Below, piece by piece: positions 8,057 to 16,202 of a stretch of DNA of 64,000 bases. Under the pieces are notes generated by a model. The model was not told the DNA's origin, did no database searches, and was given only the letters and a program-made list of their open reading frames with translations. Source of the stretch: Desulfotruncus arcticus DSM 17038 (GTDB lineage: Bacteria > Bacillota > Desulfotomaculia > Desulfotomaculales > Desulfallaceae); assembly GCF_900113335.1 (NCBI RefSeq), contig NZ_FOOX01000005.1:1-64000 (forward strand), given 5' to 3'. Position numbers and translations under genes: made by a program. Positions within the stretch are counted from its first letter, which is position 1, and every line of letters begins with the position of its first letter.

Positions 8057-8844
8057 TTTTAATCCTGGGCGGCACCAGCGAAAGTAAAGAAATTACGACA
8101 GCGCTTGTCCGGGAAGGCTACCAGGTAATAGTCTGCGCCGCGACTCCATACGGAGGCTCTTTACTTAAAGAAGCGGGTGCTAATGAGGTTATTCAGCAGC
8201 GTCTGGGTACAAGAGAGATAATTGATTTAATCCAAACCAGGGGCATACAACTACTGATCGATGCAACACATCCTTTTGCTGAACTGGTTACAGCCAATGC
8301 CCAAAGCGCTTGCCGGCAAACAGGGATCATTTACATCAGGTATGAACGGCCTGGTTGTATTATTCCTGAGCATACACTAATCCATCGTGTGCCGGGATAT
8401 ACTGATGCCGCTAAAAAGGCTGTAGAATTAGCCGGCGAGACTGTTTTCACAACTACCGGCACGAAGACACTGTCTGTTTTTTGCCATGCAGCACAGAGCC
8501 GGGGTAAGCGTGTTGTGGCAAGGATTTTACCCGACCTGGACGGGCTAAAACTTTGCTTGGATTTGGGTATATCGCCGGTTGACATTATTGCAATGCAAGG
8601 CCCTTTTTCCATTGCCTTAAACAAAGCTTTACTTAATGATTTTAGAGCTGATGTCCTTGTTACAAAGGATAGCGGTGCTATCGGAGGCACCGTGGCTAAA
8701 ATTGAGGCTGCATTGTCACTGTCAATTCCGGTGGTGCTGATTGAGCGACCCATTTCTGTTCATGGCTCTGTTTCTAGTTCTGTTGGTACTACTGAACAAT
8801 TGCTTACTAAAATTCTGGATCTTGAGAGGAATGATTATATTTGA
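8053..8844 (+). CDS. cbiJ: Cobalt-precorrin-6A reductase
   Basis: CbiJ/CobK, 263 residues. The N-terminal ILGGTSESKEITTALVREG is the family dinucleotide-binding motif; LIDATHPFAELVTANA and MQGPFSIALNKALL are also typical, as is LVTKDSGAIGG near residue 205. It reduces the corrin macrocycle at C18-C19 with NADH or NADPH. Its ATG overlaps the cbiH stop in an ATGA arrangement. Confidence 0.94.
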   Translation: MILILGGTSESKEITTALVREGYQVIVCAATPYGGSLLKEAGANEVIQQRLGTREIIDLIQTRGIQLLIDATHPFAELVTANAQSACRQTGIIYIRYERPGCIIPEHTLIHRVPGYTDAAKKAVELAGETVFTTTGTKTLSVFCHAAQSRGKRVVARILPDLDGLKLCLDLGISPVDIIAMQGPFSIALNKALLNDFRADVLVTKDSGAIGGTVAKIEAALSLSIPVVLIERPISVHGSVSSSVGTTEQLLTKILDLERNDYI

Positions 8845-9212
8845 AGACTGCAATAGTTTTACTTAGTCATGGAAGCAGGCTTCCTGAAGCGCAAGCTACG
8901 CTGCAAAAGATTAAAACCATGGTATCTTCCAATATAACTGAAGATTTTATAGTTGAAGGAGCAGCGTTACAGTTTAACCAACCGGATTTGCCAGCTTCGA
9001 TAGCCAAAGTGGTTAAACAGGGGGCCACAAAAATTATCGTAGTTCCTTTATTCCTCTATCTTGGCCTGCATATGCAGCGTGATATACCGGAGATACTGGC
9101 CAAAGAAAAAATAATTTATCCGGGTGTCAGCATCAACATGTCCGAGCATATCGGCACAGACCCGCTCCTACTGGATATAATCATGAATCGGGTCAGGGGG
9201 GTATCCAGTTGA
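8841..9212 (+). CDS. cbiX: Short sirohydrochlorin cobaltochelatase
   Basis: CbiX of the short type, 123 residues, similar in size to archaeal CbiXS rather than the two-domain bacterial form. LLSHGSRLPEAQ holds the N-terminal metal-site histidine (about residue 10) and VVPLFLYLGLHMQRDIPEIL holds the second histidine (about residue 75). The short form works as a homodimer and inserts cobalt into sirohydrochlorin, feeding CbiL. TTG start overlapping cbiJ. A related nickel or iron chelatase would look similar, but the operon points to cobalt. Confidence 0.88.
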   Translation: MKTAIVLLSHGSRLPEAQATLQKIKTMVSSNITEDFIVEGAALQFNQPDLPASIAKVVKQGATKIIVVPLFLYLGLHMQRDIPEILAKEKIIYPGVSINMSEHIGTDPLLLDIIMNRVRGVSS

Positions 9213-9829
9213 AGTATTGTATAGATCCACAGGCAATTGAACGGGAAAGTATGGCTATAATAGAAAAAAACGTTCCCGAATTAATGAATCTGCCTGTGGG
9301 AGAAAAAGCTATAACCAAAAGAATTATTCATACCACCGGTGATTTTAATATTGCCAGCCTGGTTCGGATACACCCTGAAGCTGTTGGAAACGGGCTAAAC
9401 GCCCTGCGCAATGGCTGTAAACTTATATCAGACGTTAATATGGTACTGGCGGGATTAAATAAAAATAAGCTAAATTCTTTAAATGTGGAATCATACTGCC
9501 TGATCAATGATCCGCTAGTAATTAAAGAGGCCGCCGCAACCGGGCAAACAAGGGCAATGGTTGCCATGCAAAGAGCAGGAACTCTATCCGGTGACATAGT
9601 AGTTATCGGTAATGCGCCTACAGCGTTATTTACACTATGCGAGATGATTGAAAGCGGTAAAGTTAAACCGGCACTGGTAGTCGGGACACCGGTTGGTTTT
9701 GTGGGCGCCGCAGAATCGAAGGATTTATTGGTTGCTCTGAATAAAGTTCCCTATGTAACAATTTTAAGTACCCGGGGAGGAAGTACCATTGCAGCATCAA
9801 TTATAAATGCATTGCTTTTACAGATATAA
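9209..9829 (+). CDS. cbiC: Cobalt-precorrin-8 methylmutase
   Basis: CbiC, 206 residues, full length. ITKRIIHTTGDFNIASLV carries the catalytic histidine of the family, and GNAPTALFTLCEMIE and VVGTPVGFVGAAESK are conserved. It shifts the C11 methyl to C12, giving cobyrinate. TTG start overlapping cbiX. It ends the corrin-ring operon; genes for amidation and side-chain assembly (cbiA, cbiP, cbiB, cobU, cobS, cobT) are not in this window. Confidence 0.95.
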   Translation: MKYCIDPQAIERESMAIIEKNVPELMNLPVGEKAITKRIIHTTGDFNIASLVRIHPEAVGNGLNALRNGCKLISDVNMVLAGLNKNKLNSLNVESYCLINDPLVIKEAAATGQTRAMVAMQRAGTLSGDIVVIGNAPTALFTLCEMIESGKVKPALVVGTPVGFVGAAESKDLLVALNKVPYVTILSTRGGSTIAASIINALLLQI

Positions 9830-9832
9830 AAC

Positions 9833-9922
9833 AGAAGTCAGGAGCCAGTAGCCAGGAGTCAGAATAAAAAAAACTGGCCGGCTGTACACATTCTGAATTC
9901 TGACTCCTGACTCCTGACTTCT
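9833..9922 (+). repeat. Inverted pair of GAGTCAG repeat tracts
   Basis: A left tract of AGTCAGGAG/CCAGGAGTCAGAAT units (9833-9865) faces an inverted tract ATTCTGACTCCTGACTCC and onwards (9897-9922). The two can fold into a hairpin of roughly 25 bp around a 31-nt loop. The same unit forms the end of cbiT. It sits just after cbiC and before a normal terminator. Confidence 0.8.
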
Positions 9923-9925
9923 AAA

Positions 9926-9953
9926 CAAAAAAATCCCTTACGGGATTTTTTTG
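9926..9953 (+). terminator. Terminator of the cbi operon
   Basis: CAAAAAAATCCC pairs with GGGATTTTTTTG (palindrome with loop TTAC) followed by TTTTT. It is placed right behind the inverted repeat pair downstream of cbiC. Confidence 0.85.
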
Positions 9954-10029
9954 TTTTTATGGATAATTTTGCATGTATAAAATATATATAAATTGTCTAA
10001 GCTAATTTTTGTTCAGAAAGGAGGGGAAA

Positions 10030-10701
10030 ATGTTTAATCATTTTTCCAAAATTACAGGCTTGTTACTTGTAGTAATATGCTTGCTCTGCTTATTTGCCGC
10101 TAATGTTTATGCTGATGTCGAAAAAGAAACGGGAGGGTTATATGACGGCTCAGTGAGCTATATCGTTCAACCAGGAGACACGCTGTCAAAGATAGCACAA
10201 ACTTTTAACATCGATTTAAACCTATTGATGCGGGCCAACAACCTGAAAACAACGGTAATAAAACAATACCAGGTCCTTAATATACCGTCCGGAGACATCG
10301 AAACAATAGCAACCTCACGCGGCAGCATAACAAGAGAGGATTTCCTGCTCCTCACAAGAGCTATATATGCTGAAGCCAGAGGTGAAAGCTTTGACGGTCA
10401 GGTTGCAATTGGCGCAGTCATTTTAAATAGGACGGAAAGCCCTTACTTTCCCGATTCGATCAGGGAAGTTATCCTACAACGTAATGAACGTATTTGTCAA
10501 TTTACCCCGGTTTCCAACGGCACCATTAACCTTAAACCGGACGAAGCGGCAGTGCAGGCAGCGGTAAAAGCCCTGGAAGGTTATGATCCAACGGGAGGCG
10601 CGTTGTTTTTTTATAACCCGCACATCTCCACTGATAACTGGATCAAAACCTTGCCTGTATTAACTAAAATAGGAAAACATGTTTTTGCGACCAAAGCATA
10701 A
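10030..10701 (+). CDS. LysM-SleB spore cortex-lytic cell wall hydrolase
   Basis: A 223-residue exported protein. Residues 1-28 form a signal peptide (LLLVVICLLCLFAANVYA). Residues about 44-88 are a LysM domain (YIVQPGDTLSKIAQTFNID). Residues 105-223 are a SleB/CwlJ hydrolase domain: LLTRAIYAEARGESFDGQVA with the conserved Glu, AVILNRTESPYFP, the CQFTPVSNG segment, and the closing KIGKHVFA. Such proteins cleave cortex peptidoglycan at germination or in growth. The ATG at 10030 is preferred because AGAAAGGAGGGG sits 6-15 nt before it; a TTG at 10009 would place the ribosome-binding site inside the gene. Confidence 0.9.
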   Translation: MFNHFSKITGLLLVVICLLCLFAANVYADVEKETGGLYDGSVSYIVQPGDTLSKIAQTFNIDLNLLMRANNLKTTVIKQYQVLNIPSGDIETIATSRGSITREDFLLLTRAIYAEARGESFDGQVAIGAVILNRTESPYFPDSIREVILQRNERICQFTPVSNGTINLKPDEAAVQAAVKALEGYDPTGGALFFYNPHISTDNWIKTLPVLTKIGKHVFATKA

Positions 10702-10731
10702 AAAAGCAGGGAGCATCTCTCCCTGCTTATA
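10701..10731. terminator. Bidirectional terminator hairpin
   Basis: AGCAGGGAG (10705-10713) pairs with CTCCCTGCT (10719-10727), with A/T runs on both sides. It lies between two convergent genes and its right arm overlaps the stop codon of the minus-strand gene. Confidence 0.85.
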
Positions 10732-11554
10732 CTATTTCCTGCACCTTAACACCGGCAACGGTCACATTAATACTCTTAATCGTCAGACCGGTCATTGTTT
10801 CAATATATTCTTTGATCCTGAACTGGATATCTCTGCTGGTCTCGTTAATTTTGCTTGTTAAATCAAGGATAACTTCAATTTCAACGCTTACTTCCTGTTC
10901 GCTTCTAATTATGTTTAATCGCTTAACTTCGGCCACACCGGGAACAGCAGCTGCGGCGTGGGTGGCAATAGCCCTTAACGCGCCCTGAGAAATAGATAAT
11001 TTACCATACATTGTGAAGGTCGGCCTGACAATTGATTGTTCCAACCAACCCTTATTACCCTGGTAACCCTTACGGCGCAAGAAAACCTGAAGTGGGTTAA
11101 TAATTGTTTCAGGTAAACTTTTTCGCACTTCAATGGTGGGAGCCGGTATAACATGTTTACTGTGCTGTGTTCGCATTCTTCTTGCTTTCCGAATTTCCTT
11201 TTCTGAGGCAATTTGTTCTATATATACGTATTCTGTTATTACAGGCAGTATTAACCTTTCGGCTATTTTATCCACCATTCTTGTAGAAGTGCCAAGGAGT
11301 AATATTTTAGCCGGCTTGATTCTGTTGATGTATTCTATAACTGTTTTCATGTGTTCTACTTCAGTAAAAAGCGCGGTTTTAATAGCGCCTATCCTGGTTG
11401 GTTGCTTTTTGGCGGAGACTCCGGCAACAATTTGACTTCCGGTGATAACCAAACCATCATCAATAATTACCTCGGCACCTAATTTATTAGCAAGTAAAAC
11501 TGCCCTATGGCTCTTCCCGGTACCGCTTGGCCCTACAAGAGCATATACATCCAT
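10727..11554 (-). CDS. P-loop ATPase fused to an Asp23/Gls24 domain
   Basis: A 275-residue protein made of two parts. The N-terminal 125 residues hold a Walker A loop right at the start (VGPSGTGKS, residues 6-14) and strand/helix features of a small P-loop NTPase. A basic linker (KARRMRTQHSKH) follows. Residues about 175-275 are an Asp23/Gls24 domain (GALRAIATHAAAAVPGVAEVKR ... VEIEVILDLTSKI ... IQFRIKEYIETMTGLTIKSINVTVAGV), found in alkaline-shock and envelope-stress proteins. The start at 11554 is chosen because GGAGG lies just before it; the upstream ATG at 11566 contains that site. The cell role is unknown. Confidence 0.8.
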   Translation of the reverse strand: MDVYALVGPSGTGKSHRAVLLANKLGAEVIIDDGLVITGSQIVAGVSAKKQPTRIGAIKTALFTEVEHMKTVIEYINRIKPAKILLLGTSTRMVDKIAERLILPVITEYVYIEQIASEKEIRKARRMRTQHSKHVIPAPTIEVRKSLPETIINPLQVFLRRKGYQGNKGWLEQSIVRPTFTMYGKLSISQGALRAIATHAAAAVPGVAEVKRLNIIRSEQEVSVEIEVILDLTSKINETSRDIQFRIKEYIETMTGLTIKSINVTVAGVKVQEIV

Positions 11555-11709
11555 ATTATCCTCCATTCAAAAACCGCATCCGTTTCTAAATTATAATTTT
11601 TCTTAGCGGGCACGGGCTTTCCAACTGATTTGATGTTATAATCGTCTTGTATTATTATATATTATCAAATTGATGTTTTTATAGACCTAAAAAATCGGGT
11701 GGGATCGAT

Positions 11710-12141
11710 TTGGCCGAAGAATTTATTAATCTTCTTAAAAAAAAGTTTGATCTGAATGAAGCAGAAATTAATTTAATGGGTAAGACTATGCGGCGATTAA
11801 CCAGAGAAGACCGCAAGTATTTTTTTAAAAGTATGAAGCCCAAAGAAAAAATATATAAAGAATATCTTAGTGCATATTATCAATCCCTTGAGCCGGAGCA
11901 AAAAACCGATTTTATCGAAATCACAGTTAACAGCTTGCTGGCAAAAGGCGGCGAACCGGATATTGCAGATTCTATGGCCATGGGCGTTGCAGGCAGAATA
12001 CCGGTTTATAACCGCATGCGCGAAAAAGCTGAAAATGAGGGATTAAAGTTAAACCTGCTGGCTAATTTTGGAGGCATAGGAACCGTTATCATGCTGGTTG
12101 GTGGAATCACCGCAATTATCCTATATTTGCTTGCCAAATAA
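11710..12141 (+). CDS. Hypothetical protein with C-terminal membrane anchor
   Basis: A 143-residue protein with a TTG start after GGGTGGGAT. The first 110 residues are charged and mostly helical. A hydrophobic segment at about 119-141 (GTVIMLVGGITAIILYLLA) should form one C-terminal transmembrane helix, so the bulk would face the cytoplasm. No family is recognised. It lies 34 bp upstream of a DUF3786 gene and is probably co-transcribed with it. Confidence 0.7.
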   Translation: MAEEFINLLKKKFDLNEAEINLMGKTMRRLTREDRKYFFKSMKPKEKIYKEYLSAYYQSLEPEQKTDFIEITVNSLLAKGGEPDIADSMAMGVAGRIPVYNRMREKAENEGLKLNLLANFGGIGTVIMLVGGITAIILYLLAK

Positions 12142-12174
12142 TGTGCTGGCTTATTTAGTTGGGGAGGTATATTA

Positions 12175-12768
12175 ATGTGTAACGAACTTACTGCTCATTC
12201 TGCTGCCGTTAATGATTTTATCAACTCCAACCTGGAAGAAATAATCTTAACAAGTGGCGCATTTTTTTCCAAAGACCATAATCATTTGATTATTGATTAT
12301 TATAACCGCAAACACTATGTATCAGTGCAAAGTGGCGAAGTTACCACAGCATCTGGAGATCAAGTAGCCCTTAACGATGCCACACTGATACTCCAATATA
12401 TTATCCAGTGCAGCGGACTGCCACCAAGGGGAAGATGGATTTCTTTTTTGGAATTGCCTGATGGAATACATCATTACGTACCTTTTTTAAATGATGCCTG
12501 CAACCCGATTAGCCGTGAATTTGGAAATCAGCCTGAAAAACTATTAGCAAGGTCCAAACTATTGGGTGGGATACCTGCATCACTGGGCGACTGTTCCGTA
12601 ATAATTCCGGCTTTTCCAAAGTTACCGCTGGTAGTTGTAATGTGGGAAGGAGATGATGAGTTTCCACCCAAAGCCACCATACTTTTTGACGCTATAGCTC
12701 CCCAGCAATTGTCAACAGCTGCGCTTTGGGTACTGGGATGTGAATTAACCAAAAAACTAATATCTTAA
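12175..12768 (+). CDS. DUF3786 protein
   Basis: A 197-residue protein matching the DUF3786 family as remembered: a middle part with TLILQYIIQCSGLPPRGRWISFLELPDG and a C-terminal part with PKLPLVVVMWEGDDEFPPKATILFD. The family is common in anaerobes with corrinoid and C1 metabolism and its function is not known. A GGGGAGGTATATTA ribosome-binding site supports the ATG. A hairpin follows the gene. Confidence 0.75.
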   Translation: MCNELTAHSAAVNDFINSNLEEIILTSGAFFSKDHNHLIIDYYNRKHYVSVQSGEVTTASGDQVALNDATLILQYIIQCSGLPPRGRWISFLELPDGIHHYVPFLNDACNPISREFGNQPEKLLARSKLLGGIPASLGDCSVIIPAFPKLPLVVVMWEGDDEFPPKATILFDAIAPQQLSTAALWVLGCELTKKLIS

Positions 12769-12794
12769 CTTTATGCAACGTCAGATAAAGAACT

Positions 12795-12818
12795 GTGGCC
12801 GGCAATTAAGCCAGCCAC
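12795..12818. terminator. Hairpin between convergent genes
   Basis: GTGGC and GGC pair with GCC and GCCAC around AATTAA. It lies between the DUF3786 gene and the convergent CBM25-like gene. The T-run is weak, so its strength as a terminator is uncertain. Confidence 0.5.
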
Positions 12819-12823
12819 GTATC

Positions 12824-13144
12824 TTACGTTATTCTGTAAATCCAATTTGCCCCGCTGTTATTATCCCAGTTTTGGTTGCTATCGCGAAAACAAAAATTAA
12901 ATTGTTTGTCGTTTAATTCTATTGTTTGCTCCCAGCCTTCACCGGTTTTGTCCATAACATAGTCTTTAATATCTCTCCATTCATTTAGGTCACCTAAACC
13001 GCCGTGGATCCATACTTGATTGGCGCCGCTTTGATCCAGCAAACCATTATACCTGACACGTATCTGTTGCCCGTCCTGCGTTAACGGCTTTACTTGAACG
13101 CCTTGAATTGCAGTTGAGAAAGTAAATGGACTAAGGCTACTCAT
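12824..13144 (-). CDS. Carbohydrate-binding (CBM25-type) domain protein
   Basis: A 106-residue single-domain protein. IRVRYNGLLDQSGANQVWIH, then WEQTIELNDKQFNFCFRD and NQNWDNNSGANWIYRI, are the strand pattern and the final Trp/Asn motif of starch-binding CBM25/CBM53 modules. No signal peptide or catalytic domain is present, so it is a free-standing module, perhaps cytosolic and glycogen-binding. GGAGG precedes the ATG. It is transcribed away from the tRNA-Pro gene. Confidence 0.75.
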   Translation of the reverse strand: MSSLSPFTFSTAIQGVQVKPLTQDGQQIRVRYNGLLDQSGANQVWIHGGLGDLNEWRDIKDYVMDKTGEGWEQTIELNDKQFNFCFRDSNQNWDNNSGANWIYRIT

Positions 13145-13281
13145 TTTGCACCTCCATTTATATGTGTTAGGTATAGTTTAAACAAAAAAGAGTTAATTAT
13201 TAGCTTTAATTGCGAGGTTTTCAAATTGACAACAGAGGCATTTTAGGTTAATATATTATTTGTCGCTGTAATTTTAATTAT

Positions 13282-13358
13282 CGGGATGTGGCTCAGTTTG
13301 GTAGAGCGCACGGTTCGGGACCGTGAGGTCGCACGTTCAAATCGTGTCATCCCGACCA
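13282..13358 (+). tRNA. tRNA-Pro (anticodon CGG)
   Basis: A full cloverleaf: acceptor CGGGATG pairs with CATCCCG, the anticodon stem CACGG/CCGTG encloses the loop TTCGGGA with anticodon CGG, and CCA is encoded at 13356-13358. It reads CCG codons. It marks the left edge of the GC-rich catabolic island that starts about 240 bp downstream. Confidence 0.95.
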
Positions 13359-13373
13359 GTTAACCACTTTAAG

Positions 13374-13413
13374 AAACCCGCAATGCCTTATATATTAAGG
13401 ATTTGCGGGTTTT
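13374..13413 (+). terminator. Terminator after tRNA-Pro
   Basis: AAACCCGCAA pairs with TTGCGGGTTT, followed by TTTAATTTA. Confidence 0.85.
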
Positions 13414-13523
13414 TAATTTATTAGCGGGGTTGGGTCAACTCCTTTTAACAATCCCTTAATTCCCGCAAGTTTCAGTAGTTTCGCAGGCAAATTAGCAGGC
13501 AAGTACATAGGCATAAAAACAAG

Positions 13524-13562
13524 TAACCACCGAGGATTTTATATTACTTCGGTGGTTATTTG
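13524..13562. terminator. Terminator near the regulator gene end
   Basis: TAACCACCGA pairs with TCGGTGGTTA over 10 bp and T-rich sequence lies to the right, with an A-rich stretch to the left. It can stop transcription from the minus-strand LuxR-type gene. Confidence 0.7.
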
Positions 13563-13594
13563 TTTACTATATAAATAATTAAAAAATACCTGTA

Positions 13595-14707
13595 TTAGAG
13601 AAACTTGATCTTTTCCATAATCTGTTTTTGCCCGTTGATATCCATTTTACAATAGAGCGAGGCCAGATGCTTTTTCACGGTGGGGATGCTGATGAAAAGC
13701 TCTTTGGCGATCATGTCGTTGGAATACCCCCGCAGTAGGCGGTTTACGATTTCAAATTCTCTTGGCGTCAGGTCATACTGATGTTTGATCTGTTCCAGCG
13801 TCTTGCCCAGAATCCGGGAGAGGTCGTAAAGCATGCAGCAATAGTATTCTTTCGTTTTCGCGGGGTCCAGATATGCTTTGTTTACCTCCATAAAAACAGG
13901 CCGGTCTTTAAACTTATATTCCACGGGGTTCGGCCTCATGCCATTACGCAGATGCTCTTCATCCAGCTGTTTGCACACTGCCCGCGCGGTGGTGATAAAG
14001 ATATTATTCAGATAATCCGATTCGTCATGCTCATTGAGAAATGTTTCAAATGTGGCATTGTAGCCTACCAGTTTAAGTTCTTTATCAAAGAGGCATATGC
14101 CGACACAGTTTTGCTTCTCAATCAAATGCAGAAAGCTGAACAAGCTGGCTTCCGAGCCGTAGTTGCGCAACACATTTGTAAAATGCGGCTGGAACATCTT
14201 GACAATCTCCAGCTCACTGGTGCTGAACGCCCGCTTGTCTCTGGGGCGATGAATCGAAAAGATACCCCGCAGCGCACTTTTACTTTGAATTTTGAAATTG
14301 GCCTCAATGGAGTCGTGCAAATTCTCCGGATCAAGGAATTCCCGGTAATAGTCGGTCTTTTGCCGCATCTGGTCATTGAACATATCACTGGTACGGAATA
14401 AAACGTAGTTGTTGGAATCCAGAATAGGCAAAACATCATCGAAGTGGCAGTACCATTCATTGTAGCTCTGCCAGCTTTGTTTATCCCAATTAACCACAAA
14501 AGAGGAGTGGGTTTTGTAGGTTTCATTCAGTCTTTCATAAAACAAAACGTTGGCTTTCTCAAAATAGATGATATTATAGAGCGATTTAGCAAATTTTTGC
14601 ATGCGGTCGGCGATGGTTTTGGTATCATCGTATAGCTCCGCGATCATTTCGTTGATCGTTTGAAACGTCGAAGGCATCAAAAGCTTATAGTTATCATTGA
14701 GATCCAT
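13595..14707 (-). CDS. LuxR-family transcriptional regulator
   Basis: A 370-residue regulator. The last 65 residues are a LuxR/NarL-type helix-turn-helix: LTPREFEIVNRLLRGYSNDMIAKEL with SIPTVKKHLASLYCKM as the recognition part. The N-terminal 300 residues are not a phosphoreceiver; residues 200-230 (GICLFDKELKLVGYNATFETFL) look PAS-like, so it may sense a small molecule. It is transcribed divergently from the TRAP transporter/HypD genes across a 400-bp control region, which makes it the likely regulator of that cluster. Its base composition is more GC-rich than the genes left of the tRNA. Confidence 0.87.
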   Translation of the reverse strand: MDLNDNYKLLMPSTFQTINEMIAELYDDTKTIADRMQKFAKSLYNIIYFEKANVLFYERLNETYKTHSSFVVNWDKQSWQSYNEWYCHFDDVLPILDSNNYVLFRTSDMFNDQMRQKTDYYREFLDPENLHDSIEANFKIQSKSALRGIFSIHRPRDKRAFSTSELEIVKMFQPHFTNVLRNYGSEASLFSFLHLIEKQNCVGICLFDKELKLVGYNATFETFLNEHDESDYLNNIFITTARAVCKQLDEEHLRNGMRPNPVEYKFKDRPVFMEVNKAYLDPAKTKEYYCCMLYDLSRILGKTLEQIKHQYDLTPREFEIVNRLLRGYSNDMIAKELFISIPTVKKHLASLYCKMDINGQKQIMEKIKFL

Positions 14708-15000
14708 ATGCTCATCTCCTATGCTAAATCGTTATGCACATGCCAATAGTCTAGAATACACCAAATATTATTTTTAAAGTATATCATTGATATTAATAAA
14801 AAAACAGGGTGATATTTACGAAAATGGGCCAAGTTCCGGGGAAAAGCGCCAGGTCCGCAAGGGTGTACTTTAGGATATGTTTTGGTTTTATTTTTTAAAA
14901 TTAAACAAACAAAAAGCATCCTTAAGTATATTAGATTATTGAGAGAATTTTGTTATTATCGTGTTTAGATGATTTATGTTGCAGTTATCATAATTTTTAC
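14708..15000. promoter_or_regulatory. Divergent control region, no gene seen
   Basis: About 290 bp of AT-rich DNA between the LuxR-type regulator and the structured leader of the TRAP operon. It should hold both promoters and the regulator's operator, but no convincing -35/-10 pair or perfect palindrome could be picked out by eye. A 66-codon minus-strand frame here lacks a ribosome-binding site and is not accepted. Confidence 0.5.
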
Positions 15001-15092
15001 GAAAATCCCCCCTACGAAAAAAGGAGGATTTTAATAACGATGGTTCAAGCAAAGCTTGGTGCCATCTGACTCGGTGAATGCCGGGAGGCTAT
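15001..15092 (+). promoter_or_regulatory. Structured 5' leader of the TRAP/HypD operon
   Basis: Three successive hairpins lie just before dctP. AAAATCC/GGATTTT at about 15003-15033 is followed by TTTT-like sequence. GATGG/CCATC at about 15040-15068 holds an inner AAGC-AAA-GCTT stem. CTCGG/CCGGG at about 15071-15087 carries the loop TGAATG. The arrangement fits an attenuator or an RNA element, but it matches no riboswitch consensus known to me. Confidence 0.45.
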
Positions 15093-15116
15093 TATAAAAA
15101 AAGAGGAGGAGGAAAA

Positions 15117-16151
15117 ATGAAAAAGCTGTTAATGTTGATGGTTATCATGATTTTGACCGTAGTGCTGGTAGCAGGCTGCGGCAACAAAGCGGAACCCCCT
15201 GCCGGTTCTGACGGGGCAACATCAGAAGCGCCGAGCTACACCATTCGTGTGGCCCATGTGTGCGGAGCTGGCTCACCCTTTGATTACGGCGCGCAGTATT
15301 TCAAAAAATTGGTAGAAGAACGCAGCAATGGACGCGTCACCGTGAATGTACATGCCGGCGATCTGACCACCGATGAGATCGAAGGCGTGGAAATGGCCCA
15401 GTCCGGCAACCTGGAGATCATGTGGTGCTCCACCGGCAGTCTCGGCGGTTTTGTGCCCAACCTGTCCATCTTCGAAATGCCTTTCCTGTTTGATGATCGC
15501 GAGCACGTGGAAAGAGCCCTTGCCAGCGAATTCGGCACGCGGATTCTGAAAGAAGTCTCTGCGGTGGACGATTTAGAAGCCATTGCTTTCCATGAAGACG
15601 GTTGGCGTAACATACTTACCAAGGATGTTGTGATCAACAGCGTGGAGGATATGAAGGGTGTTCGCATGAGAAGCATGATGAACGAAGTCTGCATGGATAT
15701 GTACAAAGCTCTGGGCGCTGTCCCCATCTCCGTATCTTCCGGCGAAATCTACACCAGCCTGCAGACCAACGTGGTTTCCGGTGAGGATAACAGCTTCCTG
15801 TATGCTGTGGCCGATGGTTACATCGAAGCAGTGAACTCCGCCTGCATCATCCATCACTTCTATTCTAGCGGCCTTGTGGTTTGCAACGATACCTGGTGGT
15901 CCGAACTGACTCCGGAAGACCAGCAACTGATTCAGACCGCCGCCCAAGAAGCCGGCGCCGCCCAGCGCGCATGGTTCCTGGAAAGCGATGAGGCCCTAAT
16001 CGACGAGTACAAAGCCAAAGGCTTTACCATTACTTATCCGGAAGACCGGGATGCCTGGCGGGAAGCCGTCCAGCCCGTGTATGACAAACAGCTTGCCGCA
16101 CATCCCGAATGGAAAGAACTGATTGCGATTATCGATAGCGTCAAAAAGTAA
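15117..16151 (+). CDS. TRAP transporter substrate-binding lipoprotein (DctP family)
   Basis: A 344-residue DctP-type solute receptor. The signal sequence ends in the lipobox LVAGC at about residue 20, so the mature protein is lipid-anchored outside the cell membrane. YTIRVAHVCGAGSPFDYGAQYFKKLVEERSNG is the family N-terminal strand/helix, and GVRMRSMMNEVCMDMYKALGAVPISVSSGEIYTSLQTNVVSG is the core carrying the substrate carboxylate-binding Arg (VRMRS). With the downstream HypD genes, 4-hydroxyproline or a related imino acid is the likely ligand. The ATG at 15117 has AGAGGAGGAGG before it; an in-frame ATG at 15078 would prepend 13 residues and lacks a site. Confidence 0.92.
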   Translation: MKKLLMLMVIMILTVVLVAGCGNKAEPPAGSDGATSEAPSYTIRVAHVCGAGSPFDYGAQYFKKLVEERSNGRVTVNVHAGDLTTDEIEGVEMAQSGNLEIMWCSTGSLGGFVPNLSIFEMPFLFDDREHVERALASEFGTRILKEVSAVDDLEAIAFHEDGWRNILTKDVVINSVEDMKGVRMRSMMNEVCMDMYKALGAVPISVSSGEIYTSLQTNVVSGEDNSFLYAVADGYIEAVNSACIIHHFYSSGLVVCNDTWWSELTPEDQQLIQTAAQEAGAAQRAWFLESDEALIDEYKAKGFTITYPEDRDAWREAVQPVYDKQLAAHPEWKELIAIIDSVKK

Positions 16152-16202
16152 CTACCTTCGGATTATCGACGTGATCCGCTTTCTCACCCATATTTTGAAC
16201 AT

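Noticed and set aside
10679..10861. A 60-codon plus-strand frame past the SleB gene
   Set aside because: It runs through the terminator hairpin and is antisense to the Asp23-type gene.
13359..13595. Integrase remnant or attachment-site repeat after tRNA-Pro
   Set aside because: Only two terminators and short unremarkable sequence were seen; no tRNA 3'-end duplicate was found by eye.
14719..14919. A 66-codon minus-strand frame between the LuxR-type gene and dctP
   Set aside because: No ribosome-binding site, odd composition and no family likeness; it lies in what should be the divergent promoter region.
15036..15092. Known riboswitch (tetrahydrofolate, glycine, cobalamin or guanidine class) before dctP
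   Set aside because: A few phrases such as CGGTGAAT recall the tetrahydrofolate class, but the required core and helices do not fit. It is kept only as an unclassified leader.
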